The notes below the pieces were generated by a model. That model was not told the origin of the DNA. It saw only the letters and a program-made list of their open reading frames with translations, and made no database searches. The translations under genes and the position numbers were made by a program. From a bacterium (lineage in GTDB: Bacteria > Planctomycetota > Phycisphaerae > Phycisphaerales > SM1A02), in the NCBI GenBank assembly GCA_029977865.1, contig JAPOKA010000020.1, forward strand, positions 1 to 45,735: 45,735 nt of DNA. The letters run 5' to 3'. This document shows positions 25,769-34,470 of the stretch, piece by piece. Position 1 is the stretch's first letter. The number at the start of each line of letters is the position of its first letter.

Positions 25769-28406
25769 CCATCAACGGTGGCGTGCCGGGCTTCTCCTCC
25801 GCCGGCTCGATCATGCGGCTGTCGAGGATCAGCTGGCGGGTCTGTTCGGTCAGCGGCGCCGTCAGCTGTTCGAGCCGCTTGCGATCGGTCTCGTTGAAGT
25901 TGGTGTCGTTCTCGTCGGGATTGTCGACCACCAGCGGCTGGATGAAGACCACCAGCTCCTTCGCCTGCTCGGCGTCGTCGACGTAGGAGAAGACCCAGTC
26001 GAGCACGGGAATGTCGCCGAGGATCGGCACGCCGGTCTTGACCTTGGACGAGACCTCGCGGCGAATGCCCGAGATCACGATGGTCTGTCCGTTCTTGACC
26101 GTGACCTCGGTGTTGGTCTGACGGCGATTGATCACGGGGTTGAGGCCGGGAGCGATGAAGCCCGGGTTGTTGTTGACGTTGGAGAGCAGCACCGCCACCT
26201 CCATCGCCACGTTCTTCTCGTTGGTGATGCGCGGACGAACGTTGAGTCCGATTCCCACCGCGATCTGCTCGAAGTTGGCGACCACGGTGCCGCCGGTGTC
26301 GCCGCCGGAGCTGGTCGAGGTCTGGAAGGGAACATCCTGCCCATCGAAGAACTTGGCCTCCTTGTTGTCGGAGGTGAAGACCTTCGGCTGCTGCAGGATG
26401 CGCACGCCGGTCTTCTCGCTGAGGGCCTGCAGCACCACCGTGGCGTCGACACCGAAGTTGAGCGTCGCGGTCGAGAGCGAGCCGGGGAAGATGTTCTCCA
26501 TGCTGCCGCGGAACTCGGAACCGACCGAGATGCTGTTGCTTGGATTGGTGGTCTGCACCTGCCCGGCCGGGCCGAACTGGAGGCCGAAGGCGAACTGGTC
26601 GCCGAGTTCGACTTCCGCGAGCACGGCGGTGATCAGCACCTGTCGTCCCGGGCGATCGAGATCCTCGATGATGGTGAGCAGCGCTTCCTGGATCTCCGGG
26701 GTCGCGAGCACCAGCAGACTGTTCTGGCCGGCGTTGGGCACCACCCGGCTCTTGCCGACGATGGCGCTCACCTCGGTGGCGTCGGTGCCGGCGCGGGCCT
26801 GCTGCCAGGGGAATCGAATCTCCTGGCTCTGCCCGCTGTCGGTCGCGCCCGCCGCGCCGCCCTCGCCGCCGCCGGCGCTGGCGAAGTCGATGCCCGAGAG
26901 GCCTTCTTCGGGGGCTCGGAGCGTGGCTCCGCCACCGGCCTGCTGCAGCAGGGCGTTGAGGATCTCCGCCACATCGACCGCGTTGGCGTACTTGAGTTCG
27001 ACGTTGACCGGCAGCCCGACCGTCAGCGGCTGGTCGATCTGATCGATCAGCGAGTCGAGCCACTCGAAGTTGTCGGGCGTGCGGCTGATGACGACGAGGC
27101 GGTTGGAATCGGGATAGGCCTCGATGCGGAAGATGTTGGCGACCGCGACATCGGCGCCGCCGGACTGGCCGCCCGTCGGTGCCCGCCCGCCGGCGGAGGC
27201 CGGGCGACGGGTGACGCCGCCGCTCTCGAGCAGGGCGCCGAGCACTTCCTTCACCTTGAGCGGATCGGTGTACTTGAGGTCGTAGAGCCGGAAGATCTGA
27301 CCGTCGCGGGTGGGAGGCACATCCCAGGCCGTGGCGATCAGCCGCTTGATGTTGTCCATGACATCCGGTTCGGCCCGGACGGTGATGGCGTTGTTCTGGG
27401 GAAGCACCGTCACCACCAACTGCTCGCTGGTGCCGACCTGGGGGATCTCGCCGGCGTTCTGCTGCGGGGTGCCGGGACGACCGCGCTGTGCGGCGTTGTT
27501 GCGGGTGCTGGCGCCGCGCGAGCCCGTCGAGGCGGAAGGCTCGAAGAGCTCGCGAATGTTGTCGGCGATGGTCTGCGCGTCGGCGTAGGCGAGCCGGAAG
27601 GTCTCGGTCTTCACCTCGACCCAGGGTTCGACGTCGAGCAGTGCGAGGAGCTGGTGCACCCGCTTGGCGAGGCCGATGTCGCCCTCGAGGATGAGCTGGT
27701 TCGAACTCGCGTCGACGGTGAGGGTCGCGTAGGTCGGGATCGATCCCTGAAGCCGGTCGAAGACGTCCGCCGCCTTGGTGTGCTTGAGGCGGAAGACCTT
27801 GATCACGATGTTCCCGTCCTCGGGCAGGTCCATCACGTCCACTTCCGGACCGAGCACCACCGCCGGCTGGATCTTCTCCATGTCGGTGAGCATCTCGATC
27901 ATCACCACCTCGTCGGTCTCGACCACGCCGATTCCGTTCATGCGGAAGGCCTGGAAGAGCAGGTCGAGGGCGCGGTCCTTGCTGATCGGTTCGTCGTTGA
28001 CGAGGGTGATCTCGATCGAGGAGACCTGGGTCAGGCGCATCATCACCGCCTTGCCGGTCCACTCGACGATGAACGGCACCACCGACTCGAGCTTCTCCTT
28101 CTTGAAGCCCAGCACCACCGGCGAGTCGTCGGCGGGGCGACGACGGCGGGTGCGGCCCTGTGTGGAAGGTTGTTCGGTGAGGCTGCCTTCAAGCACCAGA
28201 TCGCCGACCGGCGGCGCCTCGGCGGGCGCAGTGTCCTGCGGCGTGATCGCCCACGAGGCAGGCGCGGCGGCGAGCAGGGCGAAGAGGGCGATCGCCGAGG
28301 CGGCGTGGGGGCTTCGGGAGTCGATGCGGCTCACGATGCGGCTCCGGGTCGCGGATCGGACCGCGAGGGGTGATCCGATCGAAGTGGCTCTGGGGTGGTG
28401 GTTCAT
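25749..28406 (-). CDS. gspD: Type II secretion outer-membrane secretin GspD
   Basis: An 885-aa protein. A signal peptide (about residues 32-54, ending ASWA) and a short charged linker are followed by an N0/STN-like domain (LGFKKEKLESVVPFIVEW), an N1-type domain with IKVFRLKHTKAADVFDRL, two more secretin_N repeats (RLAYADAQTIADNIRELF and LYDLKYTDPLKVKEVLGALL) with Gly-rich inserts, and the beta-barrel domain with VPFQTSTSSGGDTGG and the hallmark VPILGDIPVLDWVFSY. The C-terminal tail (about 60 residues, acidic and Pro-rich) could be the pilotin-binding S-domain. I take the ATG at 28406; an in-frame TTG at 28418 is possible. It lies 40 bases downstream of the GspC-position gene. Confidence 0.96.
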   Translation of the reverse strand: MNHHPRATSIGSPLAVRSATRSRIVSRIDSRSPHAASAIALFALLAAAPASWAITPQDTAPAEAPPVGDLVLEGSLTEQPSTQGRTRRRRPADDSPVVLGFKKEKLESVVPFIVEWTGKAVMMRLTQVSSIEITLVNDEPISKDRALDLLFQAFRMNGIGVVETDEVVMIEMLTDMEKIQPAVVLGPEVDVMDLPEDGNIVIKVFRLKHTKAADVFDRLQGSIPTYATLTVDASSNQLILEGDIGLAKRVHQLLALLDVEPWVEVKTETFRLAYADAQTIADNIRELFEPSASTGSRGASTRNNAAQRGRPGTPQQNAGEIPQVGTSEQLVVTVLPQNNAITVRAEPDVMDNIKRLIATAWDVPPTRDGQIFRLYDLKYTDPLKVKEVLGALLESGGVTRRPASAGGRAPTGGQSGGADVAVANIFRIEAYPDSNRLVVISRTPDNFEWLDSLIDQIDQPLTVGLPVNVELKYANAVDVAEILNALLQQAGGGATLRAPEEGLSGIDFASAGGGEGGAAGATDSGQSQEIRFPWQQARAGTDATEVSAIVGKSRVVPNAGQNSLLVLATPEIQEALLTIIEDLDRPGRQVLITAVLAEVELGDQFAFGLQFGPAGQVQTTNPSNSISVGSEFRGSMENIFPGSLSTATLNFGVDATVVLQALSEKTGVRILQQPKVFTSDNKEAKFFDGQDVPFQTSTSSGGDTGGTVVANFEQIAVGIGLNVRPRITNEKNVAMEVAVLLSNVNNNPGFIAPGLNPVINRRQTNTEVTVKNGQTIVISGIRREVSSKVKTGVPILGDIPVLDWVFSYVDDAEQAKELVVFIQPLVVDNPDENDTNFNETDRKRLEQLTAPLTEQTRQLILDSRMIEPAEEKPGTPPLMDAPEQP

Positions 28407-28446
28407 GCGCTGGTTCAACTGCCGCCGAGGCGGCTGGTTCCGTCGG

Positions 28447-29445
28447 TCAATCGCCTCGTCTGAGTCGGGCGAGGAGCAGTTCGAACTCCTCGCGGAGTCG
28501 AGCGGCGGAGTGGTCGTCGAGTCGGCGGCCTCGAGCGCGGGCGACCCGGGCCAGCGCCGATCTCGCCTCGTCGCGGGTCATCGCATCGATCTCCTCGGCG
28601 GTGAGTGGCGGCGGGAGCTGATCGATCGGCACGAACTCCTCGCCGTCACCGCCAGCGCCCGCGGGCTCGGGCTCGGGAATCGGATCGCTTCCGGACTCGT
28701 CGTCGCCGACGATCTCGGGGGTGGGATCGTCGTCCGCCGGCGTCGTTGGCTTCGGTGGCGCCCCTGCGCTTGGCGTCGGGCCGGTGGGCGTGGGCGCGGA
28801 TCCGCCGGTTCCACCGGTCGGCGTCGGCGCCGGGGTGGGATTCAGCGAACTCGCCCCGCGCAGCGCGCTCGAGGCGCCGCTTCCGGCAAAGGGATTCTGC
28901 GAGAAGAAGGCGCCTTCGCGCACTCCCCACAGGTCGACGTCGTACTGGCCGCCACTCCAACCGAGTCGGACCTGCCAGGGCGGCATCACCGCAATGACGG
29001 TGACGCCTCCGCCCTGCTCGCCGACTCGAAGCCGATCGACGGTGCCGTCGAAGAAGACCACATCGCCAAAGACGCTTCGCGGCTTGGGGCCGCCATAGCT
29101 GGCGGGTGGCGGAGGTGGGCCCGGATCGGGCGGCGGCGGCGGCGGTGGGGCGGGGTCGCGCGGTGGCGGTGCCGGCCGAGGCGGCGGCGCGGGAGCGCGG
29201 GGCAGGAAGAACGGCGAGCGACCCTCGAATCGATCGAGGCTCTGCTTGGTGAGGGTCTGGTGTCGGGCCAGCAGCGGTTCCACCAGATCCGGCTGCACGT
29301 CGTCGACGCCGCTGCGGAAGAGCGTGGCGAAGGTCCCGCCGAAGGCCGACAGCAGCACGATGAGCAGGATGCCGCCGGTGACGAGCGCGGCGATCAGGTG
29401 GCCAGACCAACGCACTCCCGAGGGAAGCTGCAGGCGGTTCTTCAT
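28447..29445 (-). CDS. Proline-rich inner-membrane T2SS protein in the GspC position
   Basis: A 332-aa protein: short cytoplasmic start, one transmembrane helix (about 15-36), a periplasmic helix and then a very Pro-rich linker (about residues 84-120, runs of PPPP). A small beta domain follows (SVFGDVVFFDGTVDRLRVGE and VAVMPPWQVRLGW-like sequence) that could correspond to the homology-region domain of GspC. A Pro/Thr/Gly linker and a C-terminal helical module (about 285-332, AEEIDAMTRDEARSALARVA and RLREEFELLLARLRR) complete it. The same module ends the GspL-like protein. Position between the M-like gene and gspD argues for a GspC equivalent linking platform and secretin. Sequence identity to GspC is not evident. 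Confidence 0.7.
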   Translation of the reverse strand: MKNRLQLPSGVRWSGHLIAALVTGGILLIVLLSAFGGTFATLFRSGVDDVQPDLVEPLLARHQTLTKQSLDRFEGRSPFFLPRAPAPPPRPAPPPRDPAPPPPPPPDPGPPPPPASYGGPKPRSVFGDVVFFDGTVDRLRVGEQGGGVTVIAVMPPWQVRLGWSGGQYDVDLWGVREGAFFSQNPFAGSGASSALRGASSLNPTPAPTPTGGTGGSAPTPTGPTPSAGAPPKPTTPADDDPTPEIVGDDESGSDPIPEPEPAGAGGDGEEFVPIDQLPPPLTAEEIDAMTRDEARSALARVARARGRRLDDHSAARLREEFELLLARLRRGD

Positions 29446-30092
29446 CAGCGGCCCCTCCCGCGACCGGTGAGGATCCACGCCTCGACGGTCAGCTTCACGT
29501 CGACCTTGCGGTCGAGCTGCGGGCTTCGCACCATTCGCAGCCGGCTCACCGACTCGATGTCGGGGCTCGACTCGAGCGCGGCGAGGATCTCTGCGGCTTG
29601 CTCGGGGGTCGCGCTGAATCCCACCTCGCCGACGACGCGTTCGATCCGCTCGCCGGTGCCGGAGACGATCTCGCGAAGGGCCGCGGGCGGCAGCCGCGAA
29701 CCGGCGCGGGCATCGAAGGAGAAGTTGCTGACCGGATGGCGTCCGATGGCGGCGGTGATGGTCTCGGCGAGCGCGAGCGAACCTTCCGCTTCGGTGCCCG
29801 GAATGCGAATGGGTCCGAGCGCCTCGACCGCTGCCTCGATGGAAGCGGGCAACTGCTCGCGATTGCCTTCGGCCCGGCCGAGGATCGCCTCGATGCGGTC
29901 GCTCTCGGCGTTCCACTTCTCCGCGATCGGCCAGACGAAGTCCGAATAGAGGATGAAGACGATCGTCGCGGCCGCGGCGGCGGAGATCCACCGCCAGCGC
30001 ACCGGCAACGCCTTCCAGCGGTTCGCCAGCGTGGGCTTCGCCGTGCTTGCGGCGAGCGAACCGGAATCGCGGGTGAAGGGAACGCCGCTCAC
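29445..30092 (-). CDS. gspM: GspM/PilO-like inner-membrane protein
   Basis: A 215-aa protein with a 33-residue cytoplasmic start, one transmembrane helix (about 34-51, RWRWISAAAAATIVFILY), a short coiled-coil and a ferredoxin-like periplasmic domain (EQAAEILAALESSPDIESVS, VDVKLTVEAWIL). This build fits GspM/PilO. It starts with GTG overlapping the stop of the GspL-like gene (GTGA), with AGGGAGG just before. Its own stop overlaps the ATG of the next gene. GspM helps GspL hold the platform. I assign it by architecture and order, since GspM sequences diverge strongly. Confidence 0.75.
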   Translation of the reverse strand: MSGVPFTRDSGSLAASTAKPTLANRWKALPVRWRWISAAAAATIVFILYSDFVWPIAEKWNAESDRIEAILGRAEGNREQLPASIEAAVEALGPIRIPGTEAEGSLALAETITAAIGRHPVSNFSFDARAGSRLPPAALREIVSGTGERIERVVGEVGFSATPEQAAEILAALESSPDIESVSRLRMVRSPQLDRKVDVKLTVEAWILTGRGRGR

Positions 30093-31993
30093 GAGGCCTC
30101 CCTCACGCGGCGAAGCAGACGATCGAACATGGCGCGCAGTCGTTCCTTGGCTTCGTCGTCGAGGCCGGGCGACTGCCGAGCGCGAGCCACCTTGCCCAGC
30201 GCCGCCTGCGCCTCGGCCTTGCTCATCGCCTCGATCTCGGCATCGGAGTAGTTGATGCTCGGCGGCGCCTCGTTCGATCCTGGCACCGAGACCGCTCGCC
30301 CGCCGGAATCGCCGGAGGCCGGCTGATCGCCGTCGCTCGGCCGACGCCGGCCGATGCCTCGGTCGGGCAAGCCCGAGCCGCTCGGGGTGGTGGAGGATTC
30401 GCGGGCGTCGGTGGCGGGCGGATCGCCTTCGGAGTCGCCCGCTGCCGAAGCGACCGTCCTCGAAGGCGTTCGGGTCGGTCGCTCGACGGTGGTGGTCGAG
30501 GGGGCGTCGTTGCCCGACGGCTCGTCTGCGGCTCCTTCGGTGCCCGGCGGTGGATCGGTGCGGCCGGGTCGAGCGCTCGGGCCGTAGCGTCGCTCGGCCA
30601 AGGTCGTCACCGCGAAGTCCTCGCCCTCGCCGAACCGCGCCTGCCGGGTGGCCTTGGCGACATCGGCGGTGAGGGAGAATGCATAGATGCCGCGGCCATC
30701 GGGCGGATCCCAGCGCTTGGTGATCTTCTCGAAGACGCCGCTCGCACGGAGCCTTCGCTCCATCTCGAGCACCGCGTCGGCACCGGTCTCCGAGCCCTCG
30801 GGCTTGGCGATGCCGCGGATGGTCAGCGGCTCGCCATGACCCATCACGATCGACTCGGCCTCGATCGCTTCGGGCATGCAGTTGACGAGGTCCCCGAGCA
30901 CCTTCATGAAGGGCCAAGCCTGCGACTCGAGTTCGCGATAGACCGCAAGCTGCTGCTCGGACTCCTTCATCGAGCGCTCGAATGCCTCGGGGTCCGGCAG
31001 CTTGCTGCGAAGGATCGCCACGCGAAGGCCGGCCGCCGCGACCGGAATCGCCATCGCCAGCAGCACCGCGGCCGCGGTGAATCGCACCGCGAACTTCGGA
31101 TCGGCAAGATGACGGAGCGATCGCTCGACTGCGCCGTGCAGGCCGCCGCGCTCGACGGTGGGAGGCGTCTCGATGATCGCGCAGAAGGCTCCAAGCGGAC
31201 CCGCCGCCGCCTTCGCCAGCGCCGAGAGCAGGGCCTTCAGGTCATAGGCGTTCCCAGCCGAGAGCGTCAGGTCGTCGACCTTCACCGAGGTGGCGAGTGC
31301 CTCCTCGGCGAGCTTCTTCGCCGTCGCGGGCTCGTGGCCGGAGGCCATCGCGGTCTCCGCGAGGGCTTGGCGAACGGTGTCGGGCCAGGAACCGTCACCG
31401 TCGTTGGCTTCGCAGGTCGCTCGCAGCATCGGTCCGTCGGGACCACGTAGCGCGACTCCGACCGATCCGTCGCGGGCATCGGCCATGAAGGAGATCGAAC
31501 TTCCGGTGCTGGCCCCGCCCTCGAGCAGGCAGAGGATCTCCGGCACCACCCTCCAGCCCGATCCGGGAGGCATCGATGCGGTGGACTGCTCCGGCCACGC
31601 CAAGAGCAGGCCGACCGGCTCGGGACCGAGCGTGCCGGAAGGAAGCGGTTCGACCGCGGTTCGGTGCCGCGGGATTCCGCCGAGCAGGTGGCTCTCAGCC
31701 TGGAGGGTCAGCACCGCCTTCAACTGTTCTGGCGGAACACCAGGGAGTCGAAAGGTCCGGCAGACCGTGGCGCCGCATGGAAGGGTCGCGAATCGGGTTC
31801 CGATCCGCTCCTTGTCGAGAAGGCCGGGCAGAAGGGCCGCCTCGACTCTGCGAAGCGAACCTGGCCGGAAGACCCCTCCGCTCATCGAACCCGTGAGCAG
31901 GTCGAACGCCCCCGCGCCGGCATGACGGGCCATCGCCACGAGCGTCGGATCGAGGTTGGGTCGTCGTTTGGACGAGGGCGTCGAACGGGTCAA
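30089..31993 (-). CDS. gspL: GspL/PilM-PilN-like T2SS platform protein with C-terminal module
   Basis: A 634-aa protein. Residues 1-280 are a cytoplasmic domain of the PilM/GspL actin-like type (TLPCGATVCRTFRLPGVPPE, then LKAVLTLQAESHLL, the pattern where such proteins bind the ATPase N-terminus). A transmembrane helix at 302-322 is followed by a periplasmic PilN/GspL ferredoxin-like domain (about 335-450, with SIVMGHGEPLTIRGIAKPEG). A long Pro/Ser/Thr/Gly-rich linker (about 455-580) and a helical end module (DAEIEAMSKAEAQAALGKVA) complete it. The linker and end module are not known parts of GspL. It starts with TTG at 31993 as used; an ATG at 31933 is an alternative. Confidence 0.75.
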   Translation of the reverse strand: MTRSTPSSKRRPNLDPTLVAMARHAGAGAFDLLTGSMSGGVFRPGSLRRVEAALLPGLLDKERIGTRFATLPCGATVCRTFRLPGVPPEQLKAVLTLQAESHLLGGIPRHRTAVEPLPSGTLGPEPVGLLLAWPEQSTASMPPGSGWRVVPEILCLLEGGASTGSSISFMADARDGSVGVALRGPDGPMLRATCEANDGDGSWPDTVRQALAETAMASGHEPATAKKLAEEALATSVKVDDLTLSAGNAYDLKALLSALAKAAAGPLGAFCAIIETPPTVERGGLHGAVERSLRHLADPKFAVRFTAAAVLLAMAIPVAAAGLRVAILRSKLPDPEAFERSMKESEQQLAVYRELESQAWPFMKVLGDLVNCMPEAIEAESIVMGHGEPLTIRGIAKPEGSETGADAVLEMERRLRASGVFEKITKRWDPPDGRGIYAFSLTADVAKATRQARFGEGEDFAVTTLAERRYGPSARPGRTDPPPGTEGAADEPSGNDAPSTTTVERPTRTPSRTVASAAGDSEGDPPATDARESSTTPSGSGLPDRGIGRRRPSDGDQPASGDSGGRAVSVPGSNEAPPSINYSDAEIEAMSKAEAQAALGKVARARQSPGLDDEAKERLRAMFDRLLRRVREAS

Positions 31994-32015
31994 GGGAAGG
32001 GCTCTTCGAGCGAAC

Positions 32016-33398
32016 TCAGGGCTCGCGGTACTCGAGAATCTTCACAGGGAGGCTCGAACGATCGACCGTGGCGAGGATTTCGACTTCCAGCCCGGTCGAT
32101 TCCGCCCGCCCCCGGCTCGAGATGGTGAAGACATCTCCGACGACATCGACTTGATTGCGGAGCGCCGCGAGACGCTGGGAGGTGATCATATCGATCTCAA
32201 GGAGGTCGACGATGCTGCGGATCCCCTCCGAGCGGGACTGCCGCAGGGAGATGATCGAGTCCGCGATGCCGGGATCGTCCGGAAACAACAGCCGCAATGC
32301 GTCTCGAGTGGCGGTATTGAGGTTCAACTTGCCTGGACCGGGTTCGGTGTCGGCTTCGCCAATGGAGGCTTCCTGAAAAATCAGGGCAAGTTGCCCGCGC
32401 TCGAGCGGCCTTGCATTGCTGCCGGGAGTCCGATTCTGCGCGCCTCCGAGGCCGGCTCTGCTGCGGCGGGAGCGGCTCGAGCGGCCCGCGGTCTGGGAGG
32501 CGTTCGAGGAATTGCCCGAGGCGAGGCTGCCGAGGTCCTGCAGCAAGAGCGCCTCCATCGTCGCATCCGGCCGCTGAACGTAGGCGAGCAACGCCTTGGC
32601 CTGCTCGGCATCGAGGCCGAGTCGAGTGGTGATGGTCTCCTCGTCGGCGTTGCGGAGATCCAGACGCGGCTCGCCGGAGAGGGTCCGTCCGCTCGTACGC
32701 GATGCGGCGGTGAGCATGCCGGACCATCCGGCGTCCAGTTCGCCGTTCCCGTCGTCCTCGGGGAAGCTGATCGCCTTGTCGTCCTCGTTGGGGTCGAGGC
32801 GGCCGTTGAGGTTCCAGTCTTCGCCACGCAGCCGCTCGGGCGAGATGCCGGCGACGAGCTCCAACTCGGACACGTGGCGAAAGTCCGCGTTTCGCGGGGA
32901 GTATCCGGTGCCGCGGTTGAGATACCACTCCTCCTCGGCGCCGATGCCGGTCACCTCGTCGTCCTGATCGCGCCAGTCGATGATCGCATCGGCCACGTCG
33001 AGCGACATGTTCTCGAGGTTGAGCAGCTCGCCGCGTCCGAGTCGGTTGATGTTGAGACGCGAGTGTTCGTCGAGCGGACCGAGCTTCTCGACGCCGTCGA
33101 TGAGATGGCGGATCCGCCATTGGCCGGTGGCAAGTTCGCCGTCGGCGGCGAGTTCGAGATCGCGGTAGACCGCAAGCGGATTCTCGGGGTCGGGATTCTC
33201 CGCGTGCCAGGCAAGGATGGCGATCGCCTCTTCGATCCCGCCGCGAGCGGCCCATCGGGCCTGGACCTTCGCGAGCGTCTCCCGCCCGATCGTCGCCTGG
33301 CGAAACCCGAGCAGCTGCACCGCCGCCACGATCGCCGCGGCGATGGCGATCGCCCAGATCACGATGACGACGACGGCGCCTCGGCGAGAGTGGACCAT
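32016..33398 (-). CDS. gspK: Type II secretion minor pseudopilin GspK
   Basis: A 460-aa protein. It begins MVHSRRGAVVVIVIWAIAIA, with a prepilin-like helix but no Glu at +5, as is normal for GspK. The large periplasmic domain has the SAM-like fold signatures RLNINRLGRGELLNLENM and VADAIIDWRDQDDEVTGIGA with EEWYL. Calcium-type loops follow (DWNLNGRLDPNEDD, DDGNGELDAG). Near the C-terminus GKLNLNTATRDALRLLFPD is a helix-hairpin-helix-like repeat common in GspK. A Ser/Arg-rich insert (SSRSRRSRAG) lies between. GspK caps the pseudopilus with GspI and GspJ. It starts one base after the gspJ stop. Confidence 0.9.
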   Translation of the reverse strand: MVHSRRGAVVVIVIWAIAIAAAIVAAVQLLGFRQATIGRETLAKVQARWAARGGIEEAIAILAWHAENPDPENPLAVYRDLELAADGELATGQWRIRHLIDGVEKLGPLDEHSRLNINRLGRGELLNLENMSLDVADAIIDWRDQDDEVTGIGAEEEWYLNRGTGYSPRNADFRHVSELELVAGISPERLRGEDWNLNGRLDPNEDDKAISFPEDDGNGELDAGWSGMLTAASRTSGRTLSGEPRLDLRNADEETITTRLGLDAEQAKALLAYVQRPDATMEALLLQDLGSLASGNSSNASQTAGRSSRSRRSRAGLGGAQNRTPGSNARPLERGQLALIFQEASIGEADTEPGPGKLNLNTATRDALRLLFPDDPGIADSIISLRQSRSEGIRSIVDLLEIDMITSQRLAALRNQVDVVGDVFTISSRGRAESTGLEVEILATVDRSSLPVKILEYREP

Positions 33399-33399
33399 G

Positions 33400-34470
33400 T
33401 CAGCCGCTCGATCGACCGCCGGAGGTGCGGCTGGTGCGGCTGCCGCGACCGATCGAGGCGCCGGGAACGAACCCTGGGGTGGCGGTGAATCCCGGGCCGC
33501 GCGGCGCGGCGGGTCCTCCTCGACCGCCTCCGCCGCCGCCAGCGCCGGCAGCGCCGCCTCCGCCGCCACTGATGGCGCCACCACCGCCGAAGGGACGGAA
33601 TCCGCCTTCGCCTCGGCCGCCGGATCCGCCCATGCCGTCATCCGCGCCGCCGCGTCCACCGCCGGTTGGCGCGATCGGGTTCCCGTTCTCATCGACGCCG
33701 CCATCGCCTCCGACGATCGGGTTGCCGTCTTCGTCGACGGCTCCGCCCTCGTCTTCGGGCTTGTCGCCTTCACCTTCGGGATCCTCGACCTCCTGGGGCG
33801 GAGGCACGATGCGATCGATCGGGACGAGCGTCCGCAGCGTGACCATTCCCGTCGGATCCGGATCGGCGAGGTCGGCATCGCCAGGCAGCGCGGTCACGGT
33901 GATCCGCAGCGCCCAGGGAAGCCCGTCGAGATCGGAGTCCCACTCCTCGAACCAACCGAGTCCGTCGTAGGCCTCGACGGAGAAGCCGATGATGCCCTCG
34001 ACCACCGGCACCGCGACGCCACCGGCGTCTGCGTATCCGTCGGGCACGAAGTCGCGCCGCTGCCAGAGCACCGGTCCCGCGTCGTCCTCGATGATCCGGT
34101 ACTGGGTCTCGTACTCGATGCCCTCGCCGCTGTAGGCGACCTCGCGGGTCGACTGCAGCTTGGTGGAGAAGAGCAGCAGTTCGTCCCGGTCGACGGTCCC
34201 GGCGGCGGTGGGTGCGGTGCCATCGGTCACGAGCACCCGGCACTTGAGCAGGTCGGCGTCGCGGATGACGCCGGCGATGTCGCGGCGCACCGCCTCGAGG
34301 GCGGCGCGGGCCCGCATCGAGCTCTCGAGGCGGGCGAGCACCACATTGCGGGAGCGGCCGAGCTGGGACAGGCTGAAGGTGACGGCGCTCAGGACCAGCA
34401 CCGCGATCATCCCGGCAACGATCAACTCGATGACGGTGAAACCTCGGCGGCGGGGGGCGGGCGTCTTCAT
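33400..34470 (-). CDS. gspJ: Type II secretion minor pseudopilin GspJ, with Gly-rich tail
   Basis: A 356-aa protein. The prepilin site RRRG|FTVIEL carries Glu at +5, followed by a hydrophobic helix. The pseudopilin domain (about 40-235) includes LLLFSTKLQSTREVAYSG and YDGLGWFEEWDSDLDGLPWA, the latter a likely calcium-binding loop. After about residue 240 comes a tail of more than 100 residues, first acidic (EGEGDKPEDEGGAVDEDGN), then almost pure Gly, Ala, Arg and Ser. Canonical GspJ is near 200 residues, so this tail is an addition and probably disordered. The gene overlaps gspI by 4 bases. Assignment as J rests on order H-I-J-K and the N-terminus. Confidence 0.88.
   Translation of the reverse strand: MKTPAPRRRGFTVIELIVAGMIAVLVLSAVTFSLSQLGRSRNVVLARLESSMRARAALEAVRRDIAGVIRDADLLKCRVLVTDGTAPTAAGTVDRDELLLFSTKLQSTREVAYSGEGIEYETQYRIIEDDAGPVLWQRRDFVPDGYADAGGVAVPVVEGIIGFSVEAYDGLGWFEEWDSDLDGLPWALRITVTALPGDADLADPDPTGMVTLRTLVPIDRIVPPPQEVEDPEGEGDKPEDEGGAVDEDGNPIVGGDGGVDENGNPIAPTGGGRGGADDGMGGSGGRGEGGFRPFGGGGAISGGGGGAAGAGGGGGGRGGPAAPRGPGFTATPGFVPGASIGRGSRTSRTSGGRSSG

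Noticed and set aside
25464-28373. A 969-aa plus-strand frame opposite gspD
   Set aside because: Antisense shadow of gspD with His/Asp/Gly-rich composition.
29100-29200. GC-rich simple-sequence tract as a separate repeat element
   Set aside because: It encodes the Pro-rich linker of the GspC-position protein and varies by codon.
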